Shown here piece after piece: positions 27,574-36,834 of a stretch of DNA of 64,000 bases. The notes beneath the pieces were generated by a model. The model worked only from the letters and a program-made list of their open reading frames with translations, was not told where the DNA came from and did no database searches. Both the position numbers and the translations under genes were made by a program. How positions within the stretch are numbered: position 1 is the first letter of the stretch; each line of letters starts with the position of its first letter. The stretch covers positions 1-64,000 of the forward strand of contig CALSMN010000005.1 of the NCBI GenBank assembly GCA_943787465.1, given 5' to 3'. This stretch comes from an uncultured Bacteroidia bacterium. GTDB taxonomy: Bacteria; Bacteroidota; Bacteroidia; NS11-12g; UBA9320.

Positions 27574-29895
27574 ATGAAAATAAGATTCTTATCCATTATT
27601 GTTTGCTTCTGCTTAAGCAATTTGATTATGGCACAAAATGCAACTTTTCGTGGATTTGTTTTCGATAAAGAAACTGGAGAGCCACTGGCCTTAGCGATTG
27701 TTACATTTACGACAATAAATCAAGGAGCCTACACTGATGCTAGTGGTTTGTTTAATATAGCTGATCTAGAATCAGGAGCTTATACTGCATATGCCACTAA
27801 TATAGGGTATGATACGTTATTTTTTAATTTTGAAGCTAAGCCTAGCAAAGTCATTTCGCATAATTTTTATTTAAAATCACAAAGCAAAAAGCTAGATCAA
27901 GTTTTTGTAAATGCCAATAAGATTCGTAAAACGAAAGAAATTAATATATCCAAAACATCGATAAAGCCTATTCAACTTACCCGAATACCGTCGGTAGGAG
28001 GAGAGCCTGATTTAGTTCAATATTTACAAGTTTTACCAGGTGTTGTTTTTTCTGGTGATCAAGGAGGTCAATTATACATTCGTGGGGGTTCACCTGTCAT
28101 GAATAAAGTATTATTGGATGGATTAACGGTTTATAATCCATTTCATAGTATTGGATTGTTCTCTGTGTTTGATAGTGATATCCTCAAATCGGTTGATGTG
28201 TACTCAGCTGGTTTCAGCTCAGAATATGGGGGACGAATTTCTGCGATTGTGGATGTTAAAACTCGGGATGGAAATAAAAATAGGTTAGCTGGAAAAATCA
28301 ATGCTAGTCCGTTCAATGGAAAACTATTATTAGAAGGACCTTTAAAAAAATATAAGGCCGAAAAAAGTAGCAGTAGTTATATCATTTCATATAAAAATTC
28401 ATATTTAAATACATCGGCACCTATCATATACCCCTATGTAAATGAGGGTGTATTGCCTTATTCCTTTAGTGATTTATATACAAAGCTTTCTTTTAATTCA
28501 TCCAAAGGAAGTAACATGAGTATTTTTGGGTTTGATTATTCTGATAAAGTTGATTTTCCAAGTTCCACGTCATACAATTGGAAATCCAGAGGTTTGGGTT
28601 CAAAATTTCTTTTAGTGCCAGAAAATAGTCAAGTAATTGTTGATGGGAGTGTTACGTTTAGCAACTATTTAATTCAACAAATAGAACTGGATAGTAAACC
28701 CAGATCTTCTGGAATTAGTGGGTATAATGTGAATCTTAATTTTAATCGATTTATCAACGCTAATGATAAAATCAAATATGGTGTCGAAATGAATGGATTT
28801 AGAACTGATTTTGAATTTTACAACACTTCGAATAGACGGATATCTCAAAATGAAAATACAAGTGAAATAAATGCTTTTATAAATTATTTAAAGAATTTCA
28901 ATAAAAAGATACTTCTAGAAACTGGTCTTCGAATGCAACGGTATGCCAGTCTTCAAGAAACGACGTTAGAACCTCGAATTCGTTTAAAGTATAACATGAC
29001 TCGAAGGATACGTTTTAAGGCTAGTGCTGGTATGTATTCCCAAAATCTGATGAGTGCGGTAAGTGACCGGGATGTGGTCAACCTATTTTATGGTTTTTTA
29101 AGTGGTCCAACTGATTTGCCTGAAACTTTTTTGGGTGAAGAAGTAGTCTCTAAATTACAAAAAGCGAGACATGCTGTAGCTGGTTTTGAATTTGATGTAA
29201 ATTCCATTTCTGAGATCAACATAGAGGGATATATTAAAGAGTTTACCCAAGTTACAAATATAAATCGGGACAAAATATTTGATAATAACGCTGAAAACCA
29301 ACGATTAAGACCGTATTACTTGTATGAAAATTATATTGTTGAAAAGGGTGAAGCCTATGGCTTTGATGTAACGTATAAATTGGAGAATAAGCAATGGTAT
29401 TTATGGAATGTCTATTCGTTTAATATAGTCAATAGATATGATGGACGTAGAGAGTATCAGCCTCATTTTGATCGAAGACACAATATAAATGTGGTCGGTT
29501 CGTATGATTTTGGTAAAAATCTGGTTTGGAATGCAAACCTTCGATGGAACTTTGGTTCAGGTTTTCCTTTTACACTGACACAGGGTTATTATGAGTTGTT
29601 GGATTTTGACGGTGGTGCAAGTGCTGATTATACAACAGCTAATGGGGATTTAGGAATCGTATACGATGAGTTAAACAAAGGACGTTTGCCTTATTACCAT
29701 CGATTAGATGCATCCATCAAACGAAGAATTGATTTTAAAGAAAAATCAGCCTATGTCAAACGTAAAGTTGAAATTATAGCTTCCGTAACGAATGTGTATA
29801 ATCGAGAAAATATCTTCTACTTTGATCGAATCAATTATAAACGAGAGAACCAGCTTCCATTATTACCAAGTTTATCAGTTAGCTTTTCGTTCTAG
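27574..29895 (+). CDS. TonB-dependent receptor (second)
   Basis: A 773-residue receptor of the same class. Signal peptide ends LIMAQ; the carboxypeptidase-like domain spans about 24-105 (FRGFVFDKETGEPLALAIV); the plug has QVLPGVVFSGDQGGQLYIRGG and AGFSSEYGGRISAIVDVKT; the barrel ends LLPSLSVSFSF with a terminal Phe, the outer-membrane insertion signal. It follows the DUF4249 gene by 58 bp. Sequence between the two receptors is clearly different in the barrel, so this is not a recent duplication. Confidence 0.92.
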   Translation: MKIRFLSIIVCFCLSNLIMAQNATFRGFVFDKETGEPLALAIVTFTTINQGAYTDASGLFNIADLESGAYTAYATNIGYDTLFFNFEAKPSKVISHNFYLKSQSKKLDQVFVNANKIRKTKEINISKTSIKPIQLTRIPSVGGEPDLVQYLQVLPGVVFSGDQGGQLYIRGGSPVMNKVLLDGLTVYNPFHSIGLFSVFDSDILKSVDVYSAGFSSEYGGRISAIVDVKTRDGNKNRLAGKINASPFNGKLLLEGPLKKYKAEKSSSSYIISYKNSYLNTSAPIIYPYVNEGVLPYSFSDLYTKLSFNSSKGSNMSIFGFDYSDKVDFPSSTSYNWKSRGLGSKFLLVPENSQVIVDGSVTFSNYLIQQIELDSKPRSSGISGYNVNLNFNRFINANDKIKYGVEMNGFRTDFEFYNTSNRRISQNENTSEINAFINYLKNFNKKILLETGLRMQRYASLQETTLEPRIRLKYNMTRRIRFKASAGMYSQNLMSAVSDRDVVNLFYGFLSGPTDLPETFLGEEVVSKLQKARHAVAGFEFDVNSISEINIEGYIKEFTQVTNINRDKIFDNNAENQRLRPYYLYENYIVEKGEAYGFDVTYKLENKQWYLWNVYSFNIVNRYDGRREYQPHFDRRHNINVVGSYDFGKNLVWNANLRWNFGSGFPFTLTQGYYELLDFDGGASADYTTANGDLGIVYDELNKGRLPYYHRLDASIKRRIDFKEKSAYVKRKVEIIASVTNVYNRENIFYFDRINYKRENQLPLLPSLSVSFSF

Positions 29896-29911
29896 ACGAA
29901 GAAGTATGCCG

Positions 29912-30148
29912 TTAGATCATCTCCATTGGAGATGAAGAACATGATTCTTCAAGGATGATTTGAACAGATGTGTTGCTGGGTGATACTTGAACATGAGAAA
30001 GCAAATGCGTTTGTTCTTTCAACTCGGTATAGGTTGCATAAAGTTCATCATCCTGGGATAATTTTTCCAATAGCATAATGCATTCTTGGGGTGGGAGCTC
30101 ATGGTAAATAAGCTGAATCAGTTTTTCTGGAGTAATGTCTATATCCAT
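29912..30148 (-). CDS. Small anti-sigma-like protein (tentative)
   Basis: A 78-residue acidic protein. The stretch LIQLIYHELPPQECIMLLEKLSQDDELYATYTEL resembles the N-terminal helical part of short Bacteroidota proteins annotated as anti-sigma factor-like (a helix bundle with the ...DDELxxxYxEL pattern), without the zinc His/Cys set. It sits convergent to the second TonB receptor with only 16 bp between. No ECF sigma gene is adjacent; the nearest in the window is at 44.3 kb. It may regulate or simply be an unknown small protein. Confidence 0.5.
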   Translation of the reverse strand: MDIDITPEKLIQLIYHELPPQECIMLLEKLSQDDELYATYTELKEQTHLLSHVQVSPSNTSVQIILEESCSSSPMEMI

Positions 30149-30391
30149 ATTAGTTTAAATTTTATTCTAAAACGAAGGTTTATATTGAATAGTATACGAT
30201 GATGAAAAATAAACATGGCTAAGATTATTGGTTCATTACTTGGTTTAAAATTTATATTTGTGGCAAGTAACTTTGAAAATCTAATACACTATGAGATTTG
30301 TTTGCCACTGTATTTGAAGCGTGACTTTCAGAGATCGAATGATCGATTTTGACTAGAAAGTTTTTAGAGTAGAAATTAAGTTTTTAAAACC

Positions 30392-31511
30392 ATGTTTCAG
30401 TATACATTCATATATCAACTATATTTTTTCATTTTCTTTGTTTGGGGATGTGTTAAAACACCAAGTATTATTGGCAACACTTCTCTATTAAGCTATGAAA
30501 AGATTGATAGCGTAATGGGGTTGAAAATACCTTTATCCCAATTGGAATTTAAATCCAATGCACATACGATAAATCCGAGCATCTTTTTTGAAGAAAAAGG
30601 ATGTTATGTCGAATACTCAGAAAATTTTAAAGACACATTATCTGTTCTAAAGAGTTCAGAAATAGCAGGAATTCCACATCATCTAAATGCCATGATTCAT
30701 TTGAATGACAGTATAGTCATTGCCCTAAACGATTCATTCTTGATTGAGATTCGACAAAAACAAATTGTAAAAAAAAACACCTATACAGCAAACAGAACCA
30801 GAATATATTGGGCATTTTCCTGGTGGACATATTGTACCCATGTATGCATACCGTGATAAAGTGTATCTCCACCGACTAAATGTAAATTGTGAATCTGATT
30901 TTACATCCAATTGTGATCATGAAAGTATATTGGTTGAAATGGATCTTAAAACTGGTCTTCATAAAAAGCTACCTATTTATTACAGTCCAAAGTACAATTC
31001 AAACACTTTCCCATCAAGTTTTTTAATCTCAAATATGGTTACTCTCGATTCTTTATTGGTTTTTGGTTTTGTTGCTGACGAGCATGTATACTCATACAAT
31101 TTAATCACAGGAATTACAGATTCATTTTTGTGCAAAAGTGATTTTCAATGTCAAACGATTATGGGTTTTAGTGATAATAGACCTCCAGAGCGATCAAAAG
31201 AAGTGATGAACTACTATATGACTACTTCAAAATATTCCATATTGACCTATGATCCATATTTAAAGGTGTTCTATAGAGTATTCTCAAAAGGTCAAAATCT
31301 AATCAATGAAGATTCATTATTTAATACCTATTTGGATCGTAAAACGTATGTTATGGTCTTAAATCAACAATTTAATTGCATAGGTGAATTTGAAATAGAT
31401 ACTAAAAAGTATAATTATGGAATTATCCCTAGTCGGAAAGGATTGATGATTCCAAGGAGAAAACTGGTTAATGGAAATTATCAATATGACATTTTTAAAG
31501 TTAATATATAG
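30392..31511 (+). pseudogene. Lipoprotein of unknown family, split by a +1 frameshift
   Basis: ORFs 30392-30856 and 30840-31511 are one gene. The first has a lipoprotein signal (FIFFVWGC). After a run of nine A at 30769-30777 the frame moves by one base: the first ORF drifts into NTYTANRTRI..., whereas the second frame, read upstream of its ATG, gives PIQQTEPEYIGHFPGGHIVP, joining smoothly to MYAYRDKVYL. The joined protein would be about 373 residues, rich in beta-strand-like segments, possibly a propeller such as DUF4221 (low confidence). One fewer A would restore it, so it may be a homopolymer error, phase-variable tract or true pseudogene. Confidence 0.7.
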
Positions 31512-31926
31512 TTTATGTATTTGTATGGTTGCTTGTACACCAACAAATTCACCACCAAATACAAAATCCAAACCAATCCAGAGGAAGGATTCCTATATAA
31601 ATAACTATTTAGGTAAGATGAGCATTCGTCTTGCATCAAATGCAACGGTTTTTATTATATATACGGATCGTTGTAATTCGTGTTCAGCTCATCATATAGA
31701 TTTAGTACGTGGTCTTTTAAATTCAGTTGAAAATCATTTTATACTTAATTATCCTGATGAAGAAATTGAAGCAAGACTGAGAAAATGGGGAACGGTTCAT
31801 CATGATCAAGACGATAATTTAACAAGGTATGGATTAAATCATGTAGATAATCAATATTTTGAATTTAAAAATCGAAAACTGATAAAGAATGGTTTGATAA
31901 TCGATTCGTTAAGTAGGACTAATTGA
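31486..31926 (+). CDS. Small lipoprotein with CxxC motif
   Basis: The ATG at 31486 (residue 6 of the ORF) opens a lipoprotein signal (FLKLIYSLCICMVAC) with lipidated Cys. About 146 residues. The mature part has NATVFIIYTDRCNSCSAHHIDL, which places a CNSC pair after a beta-strand as in thioredoxin-fold proteins, although the rest is too divergent to be sure. It overlaps the end of the frameshifted lipoprotein gene by 26 bp and precedes a broken glycosyltransferase. A redox or metal-binding role is possible; no family is recognised. Confidence 0.6.
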   Translation: MTFLKLIYSLCICMVACTPTNSPPNTKSKPIQRKDSYINNYLGKMSIRLASNATVFIIYTDRCNSCSAHHIDLVRGLLNSVENHFILNYPDEEIEARLRKWGTVHHDQDDNLTRYGLNHVDNQYFEFKNRKLIKNGLIIDSLSRTN

Positions 31927-31959
31927 ATATTTAACTGGAGTGAATACCATAAAAAAACT

Positions 31960-33243
31960 ATGAAGAAAATACTAATTATCACGTATTACTGGCCACCTAG
32001 TGGCGGTGCTGGGGTTCAACGATGGCTAAAGTTAACTAAATATTTGGCGACTAAAAATACAGAAATACATGTTATTACTGTATATCCTAAATGTGCTAGT
32101 TATATGCAATTTGATGATACTTTAATCAATGATGTCAATTCATCATTGATAGTCCATCACACAAAATCATTTGAACCCATAAATTGGTATGCGAAAATTG
32201 TAGGAAAATCAAAAATACCAACGGCAGGGTTTTCTAATGTAGACACCAATAATTGGAAACAGAAGATTGTAAATTTTTTGAGAAGTAATTTATTCATTCC
32301 AGATCCAAGAAGAGGTTGGAATTATTTTGCATAAAAAAAAGCATCGCAATTAATTCAATCATTGGATATTCCCAATGTAATTACGACTTCTCCGCCACAT
32401 TCTACGCAGTTGATTGGTTTAAAACTGAAGAAAAAATTCAAATCAGCCTTACATTGGATTGTAGATTTTAGAGATCCTTGGACAGATATTTATTACTACT
32501 CACTACTCAATCATTCTTGGTTCTCGAAGACGGTTGATGCGTATTATGAAAAAAATGTGCTTGAAAAATCAGATGCTATAATAACTGTAGGTAGTCTGTT
32601 TAAGCAATCGTTTATGTCTAAAACCAATCGAATAGAGGAACAAAAAATATCTATCATTACCAATGGATATGATCCGGATGATTTTCAGTTGATTCAAAAA
32701 AAGAAATCCAGTAAATTTATCATTGCATATGTAGGTACTATCTCAGATTATTACCAACCCGAGGTATTTTTTACTTCATTGTCTGAAATCATGCAAAAGT
32801 ACAAGGATATACCTATTCAATTTAAGCTGATTGGCATTGTCTCCGAATGCCTGAGATATAAGATTCAGCAACTATTGGGAGATTCAGCGATTTTTTTAGA
32901 CCCAGTTTCTCATGAACAAGCTATTCAATATATGGTTGATTCGGATTTGCTTGTACTAATTACTCAAGGAGATAAAGGGACAATACCTGGAAAAACATTC
33001 GAATATTTGGCTTCTGGTAATAGAATTATTGGGATAGGTAAAGGTGATTCAGCCGATATAATTTCACAATGCAATGCTGGAGCTAGTTTTGATAGAGAGG
33101 AAGCTTCTGCCATCGTTCAATTTTTAGACAATACAATACAGGATTTTATCAATAAACAACCCATTAAAAGTAATAGAGAAGAAATTCTCCAATGGTCTCG
33201 AGCCTATCAAGCTAAACAGGTCTTCGATTTATGTATTGAATAA
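31960..33243 (+). pseudogene. Glycosyltransferase family 4 gene with an in-frame stop
   Basis: ORFs 31960-32334 and 32362-33243 are in the same frame and separated by one TAA (32332-32334). Read through, the gene gives a normal roughly 427-residue glycosyltransferase: LIITYYWPPSGGAGVQRW at the N-terminus, PDPRRGWNYFA-stop-KKASQLIQS at the break, then ITTSPPHSTQLIGLKLKKKF, WIVDFRDPWTDIYYY, and the donor region VGTISDYYQPEVF and PGKTFEYLASGNRIIGIG. Related proteins usually have Tyr or another residue at the stop position, so a single base change explains it. All other motifs are intact. Confidence 0.85.
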
Positions 33244-33257
33244 ATCCTATATTTTTT

Positions 33258-34037
33258 TTAAAAACGTAGATTGAATTTTTCCTTTGAAAATCGGGTATCG
33301 ATCCACACAAAACCCAAGAAAAATAAATCTATGGTCAGGGTTACTTGAGGCATTTTTTGAATTTCTTTCCATGCCATTTCCATAGCTGGAGAGTAGTGAA
33401 TATCATCAAAAATGAAAAGCGTTTTAGGATGACTATGAGATTGAAGTTTATGAAAATAGGATAGGGTAGGTTCATATTGATGATTACCATCGATATAAAT
33501 AACATCAAATATCTTATTACCTAGTGTGTCTAATGTTTGATTAAAATCACCCAATATACTTTCAATTTGAGTAATACCGAGTGTTTCCCATGTTTTTTTA
33601 GCAAGTTTTAGAACCTCATTAGAACCTTCAAGTGTGGTAATATTTATGGATTTATCGTAAGCTAAATAGGCGGTAGTAATCCCTAAAGAAGTTCCAAGTT
33701 CGAGTATGTTTTTTGCTTGATACACTTGTACAACACGTCGTAATAATTGGGCATATTTTTTTGATTTTAACGAATTTTGAGCAATGGTTTTTATCTTTTT
33801 ATCATAGGTCAAGCCTGATTTACCGAAGTCAATAAATGAAATAGAAGTATGGGTCTGCTTTAGTTTTTTTCGCTCTTTTTCAGCAGGTGAAAATGAAGAA
33901 TTATTTGAATATTTAAGAATCGTTGTAATGAACTGATACACCCATGGAGAATGCGTGGCATGCTTGCCTTGAGCCGTGATATAGTAGTAAATGTATTTTA
34001 ACGATATGACAAACTTATTGTATGGACGATTATCCAT
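33258..34037 (-). CDS. Class I SAM-dependent methyltransferase
   Basis: The ATG at 34037 (residue 8 of the ORF) overlaps the upstream DUF349 stop by 8 bp and is preferred. About 259 residues. The SAM-binding motif I is NILELGTSLGITTAYLAY, with motif II acidic residue in ITTLEGSNE, and FDVIYIDGNHQYEP resembles Methyltransf_24 (O-methyltransferase-like) proteins. The substrate is unknown. Convergent with the broken glycosyltransferase. It is likely co-transcribed with the DUF349 gene. Confidence 0.85.
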   Translation of the reverse strand: MDNRPYNKFVISLKYIYYYITAQGKHATHSPWVYQFITTILKYSNNSSFSPAEKERKKLKQTHTSISFIDFGKSGLTYDKKIKTIAQNSLKSKKYAQLLRRVVQVYQAKNILELGTSLGITTAYLAYDKSINITTLEGSNEVLKLAKKTWETLGITQIESILGDFNQTLDTLGNKIFDVIYIDGNHQYEPTLSYFHKLQSHSHPKTLFIFDDIHYSPAMEMAWKEIQKMPQVTLTIDLFFLGFVWIDTRFSKEKFNLRF

Positions 34038-35847
34038 CTTGATCGTTTGAAACGCCATTATCTACTATTGAGTTTTGAGAATTTTTACGAACTTGTTTCA
34101 GTGTAGTAATTTCTTTTTTCAATGCATCAATTAACTTTCGATTCTTTGAAATCTTTAATTCAAAATCTTTGAGCATCTTATCGGCAGTTTTTGATGAGGC
34201 AAAAAATGACATATTGGTCTCAAGACCGGTGATCTCTTCTTGAATATTTTGAATTTTACGATTTAAGTTTTGTTCCTCTTTAATAAGTGCTTTGTCACCA
34301 TTGGAAGTTTGCACCAGCTCTTCATAATGCTCCTTTAGGTTTGCATTTTTAGCATCTTCAATTTGTTTACTAAATTTGTTATATACGGCATTGTTTGCAG
34401 ATTCATATGCTTTACTGATAGTTTTAACTTTTTTGTGAGGAACAAATCCAATAGATCTCCAATCGGCATTGATACGTTTTAGTAACTGAAAAGCGGTCTT
34501 GTGTTCTTCATTGCTTTTAGCTAAAGTTTGTAATTCTTCTATTAAAGCTTCTTTTTTATGTAAATTTTCCTTTTCTAATTGAATTTTGCCTGAGTTAGCT
34601 TTATTCTTAGCATCGAAGAAAAAATCACAGGCACTTCTAAATTTTTTCCAAATAGCTTGATTGTATTTATCTGGAACAGGACCAATCTCTTTCCATTCTT
34701 GTTGTAATTGGATGATTAATTTCGAAGTTTTTGCCCAATCAGTACTGTTTTTAAGTTCATCCACTTTTACACATAAATTTTCTTTAGCCGTTAGATTTTC
34801 TTTTCTTAATGAATTTTGTTCACTATAAAATAATTTCTTTTTGGAAAAAAAATCATTTCTATTCCCACTAAAATTAATCCAAACTTCCTCATTATTAGCT
34901 TTGGGTATTGGACCTATTTTTTTCCATTCTGTAAATAATTCATCCATCTGTTTCGTTTTATCAGCCCACTCTTTAGATGATTTTGGTGTAACGGCATTGA
35001 TTAAAATGGCTTTTTCTAACAGGATTTCTTTTTGTTTTAAATTATCTTCTTTAGTGTTTTCAATAGCATCTATTTCTGCTTGTTTGGATAACCTGATTTC
35101 ATCAGAAGCTTTTTTAAATGCCAACCATATTGGTTCTTCGCTCTCTTTTGGAACGGGCCCTGTATTTCTGAATTCTTCATGATACTTATTGAGCATGATA
35201 AAACATCTTTTAATAGATTTTTCATCAATGAGTGATTCCATTTTCTTAGTCAATTCTATTTTATATTCTAGATTCTTTTGCCGGTCAAGTTCTTTCAGTT
35301 CTATATTTATACTATGGTTATCATAAAATTTATTTTGCAAATAATGGTATTGTGTCCATTGATCATTAATCCCATTATTGGGTAAAATTCGAATTGATTT
35401 CCATTCTTTTTGAATATCTTTTACTTGATTTATTGTTTCAAGCGTTTCGTCTTGATTAACCAGATCTTCTAATTGTTTGAGTAAATCATTTCTACGTTCA
35501 AAATTTTTCTTTTTTTCTAAATTGACGCGTTCTTTTTCTTCTTTCTGAGCTAGCTTTATTTGATTTTCGATATTTTTTATGGTTTCAATTAGATGCTTTT
35601 TTGAGAATTCAAATTCAGAATTCTCTTTTTTTGAGTCTTCTTCCTGATTTTTTTCATCATTATATTTATCGTAAAATATTTTTTTGATGATATTAAAATG
35701 TTTTATAGCTGTGCTTGGCGTCTGAACCATCAGGCCATTTGCGAGGTCAATTAGCTCTTCAAGTGTATTTTGTTGATAGGATGTGGCATCTAATTGTTTT
35801 TCACTATCCATACTTTTAGTTTTGGAAAATGATGTATGATTCGTCAA
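34030..35847 (-). CDS. DUF349 repeat protein
   Basis: A 605-residue, highly charged, largely coiled-coil protein with at least four DUF349 units, each with the signature W..IGPVPK....W..F (EWKKIGPIPKANNEEVWINF, EWKEIGPVPDKYNQAIWKKF, DWRSIGFVPHKK). DUF349 proteins are cytosolic; their role is not established. The listed start is a TTG. An ATG at 35918 reads MSKENREPS..., and inserting one A near 35904-35907 would give MSKEKPRAFRDKKSTETS joined in frame, so the true N-terminus is probably longer and frameshifted here. Confidence 0.85.
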   Translation of the reverse strand: MTNHTSFSKTKSMDSEKQLDATSYQQNTLEELIDLANGLMVQTPSTAIKHFNIIKKIFYDKYNDEKNQEEDSKKENSEFEFSKKHLIETIKNIENQIKLAQKEEKERVNLEKKKNFERRNDLLKQLEDLVNQDETLETINQVKDIQKEWKSIRILPNNGINDQWTQYHYLQNKFYDNHSINIELKELDRQKNLEYKIELTKKMESLIDEKSIKRCFIMLNKYHEEFRNTGPVPKESEEPIWLAFKKASDEIRLSKQAEIDAIENTKEDNLKQKEILLEKAILINAVTPKSSKEWADKTKQMDELFTEWKKIGPIPKANNEEVWINFSGNRNDFFSKKKLFYSEQNSLRKENLTAKENLCVKVDELKNSTDWAKTSKLIIQLQQEWKEIGPVPDKYNQAIWKKFRSACDFFFDAKNKANSGKIQLEKENLHKKEALIEELQTLAKSNEEHKTAFQLLKRINADWRSIGFVPHKKVKTISKAYESANNAVYNKFSKQIEDAKNANLKEHYEELVQTSNGDKALIKEEQNLNRKIQNIQEEITGLETNMSFFASSKTADKMLKDFELKISKNRKLIDALKKEITTLKQVRKNSQNSIVDNGVSNDQDG

Positions 35848-35943
35848 TAAGTCTGAATGAACATTAGATGTTTCTGTAGATTTTTTATCACGGAAGGCTC
35901 TCGGTTTTCTTTACTCATATTTTAAAAAAGAGTGCAAAAATGG

Positions 35944-35951
35944 TACTTTTG
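35944..35951 (+). promoter_or_regulatory. -7 box for the HMG-CoA lyase-like gene
   Basis: TACTTTTG, a full -7 match, ending 7 nt before the ATG at 35959, so the 5' leader would be very short. No clear TTG -33 element. Confidence 0.55.
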
Positions 35952-35958
35952 ATGCAGA

Positions 35959-36834
35959 ATGACAACATTGTCTAATATTGGTTCAATTAAGTTAGTAGAA
36001 TGCCCCAGAGATGCTATGCAAGGTGTCTTAGACTTTATACCTACAACTCTCAAAATTGAATACATGAATACTTTACTGAAAGTGGGTTTTCATACTTTAG
36101 ATTGTGGCAGTTTTGTATCTCCTAAAATTATTCCTCAAATGAGAGATACAGCTGAAGTTTTAGATCATCTTGATTTGATAAATACCTCCACTCAATTGTC
36201 TGTTATCGTCGCTAATGAGAGAGGAGCAAAGGAAGCTGTCACTTTTGATCAGATTGATTTTCTTGGATACCCATTTAGTATTTCAAATACTTTTCAATTA
36301 AGAAATACCAATACATCTATGGATGATTCGGTTAATACCGTTCGATCTATTTTAGAGCTTTGTCATTCTAATGATAAGAATTTAGTACTTTATATTTCTA
36401 TGGGCTTTGGTAATCCATACGGTGATGAATGGAATGCTGCAATTGTCTCAGACTGGATTGGGAAATTATCAAATCTAGGTGTTAAGTTTTTTTCAATTTC
36501 TGATACAGTAGGGATTTCAAATCAAGAATCTATTCAAAAAGTTTTTGCTCTTATTACAAAATATTATACACATCTTGATATTGGTGCTCATTTTCATACT
36601 ACCACAGAAGATTGGTTAATAAAAGTAGAAACAGCTTACCAAAATGGTTGTGTCAAATTTGATGGTGCTTTGAGAGGTTTTGGTGGGTGCCCTATGGCAA
36701 AAGATGACTTGGTGGGTAACATGCCCACTGAAAATATGGTCAACTATTTTGGAATTGATCAAATGGGTTTAGATCCAATCGTATTTCAAGATGCTATTCT
36801 TCAAGCAGATCATCTCTTTAAAACTTATTTATGA
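35959..36834 (+). CDS. Hydroxymethylglutaryl-CoA lyase family protein
   Basis: A 291-residue TIM-barrel HMGL-like lyase. VECPRDAMQG matches the metal/arginine site (E..PRD), FHTLDCGSFVSPK the substrate loop, DIGAHFHTTTEDW the metal His pair, and ALRGFGGCPMAKDD the signature with the catalytic Cys. HMG-CoA lyase splits HMG-CoA into acetyl-CoA and acetoacetate in leucine breakdown. It is convergent with, and overlaps by 10 bp, the NHL-repeat gene. Related aldolases of the same fold cannot be fully ruled out. Confidence 0.9.
   Translation: MTTLSNIGSIKLVECPRDAMQGVLDFIPTTLKIEYMNTLLKVGFHTLDCGSFVSPKIIPQMRDTAEVLDHLDLINTSTQLSVIVANERGAKEAVTFDQIDFLGYPFSISNTFQLRNTNTSMDDSVNTVRSILELCHSNDKNLVLYISMGFGNPYGDEWNAAIVSDWIGKLSNLGVKFFSISDTVGISNQESIQKVFALITKYYTHLDIGAHFHTTTEDWLIKVETAYQNGCVKFDGALRGFGGCPMAKDDLVGNMPTENMVNYFGIDQMGLDPIVFQDAILQADHLFKTYL

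Noticed and set aside
24334-29895. Tandem duplication of TonB receptors
   Set aside because: The two proteins share only family-level plug motifs; barrel sequences differ throughout.
30149-30391. Possible small gene or RNA in the 243-bp gap before the frameshifted lipoprotein
   Set aside because: A TATATTTG box at 30253-30260 may be a promoter, but there is no ORF, stable hairpin or terminator; probably a leader region.
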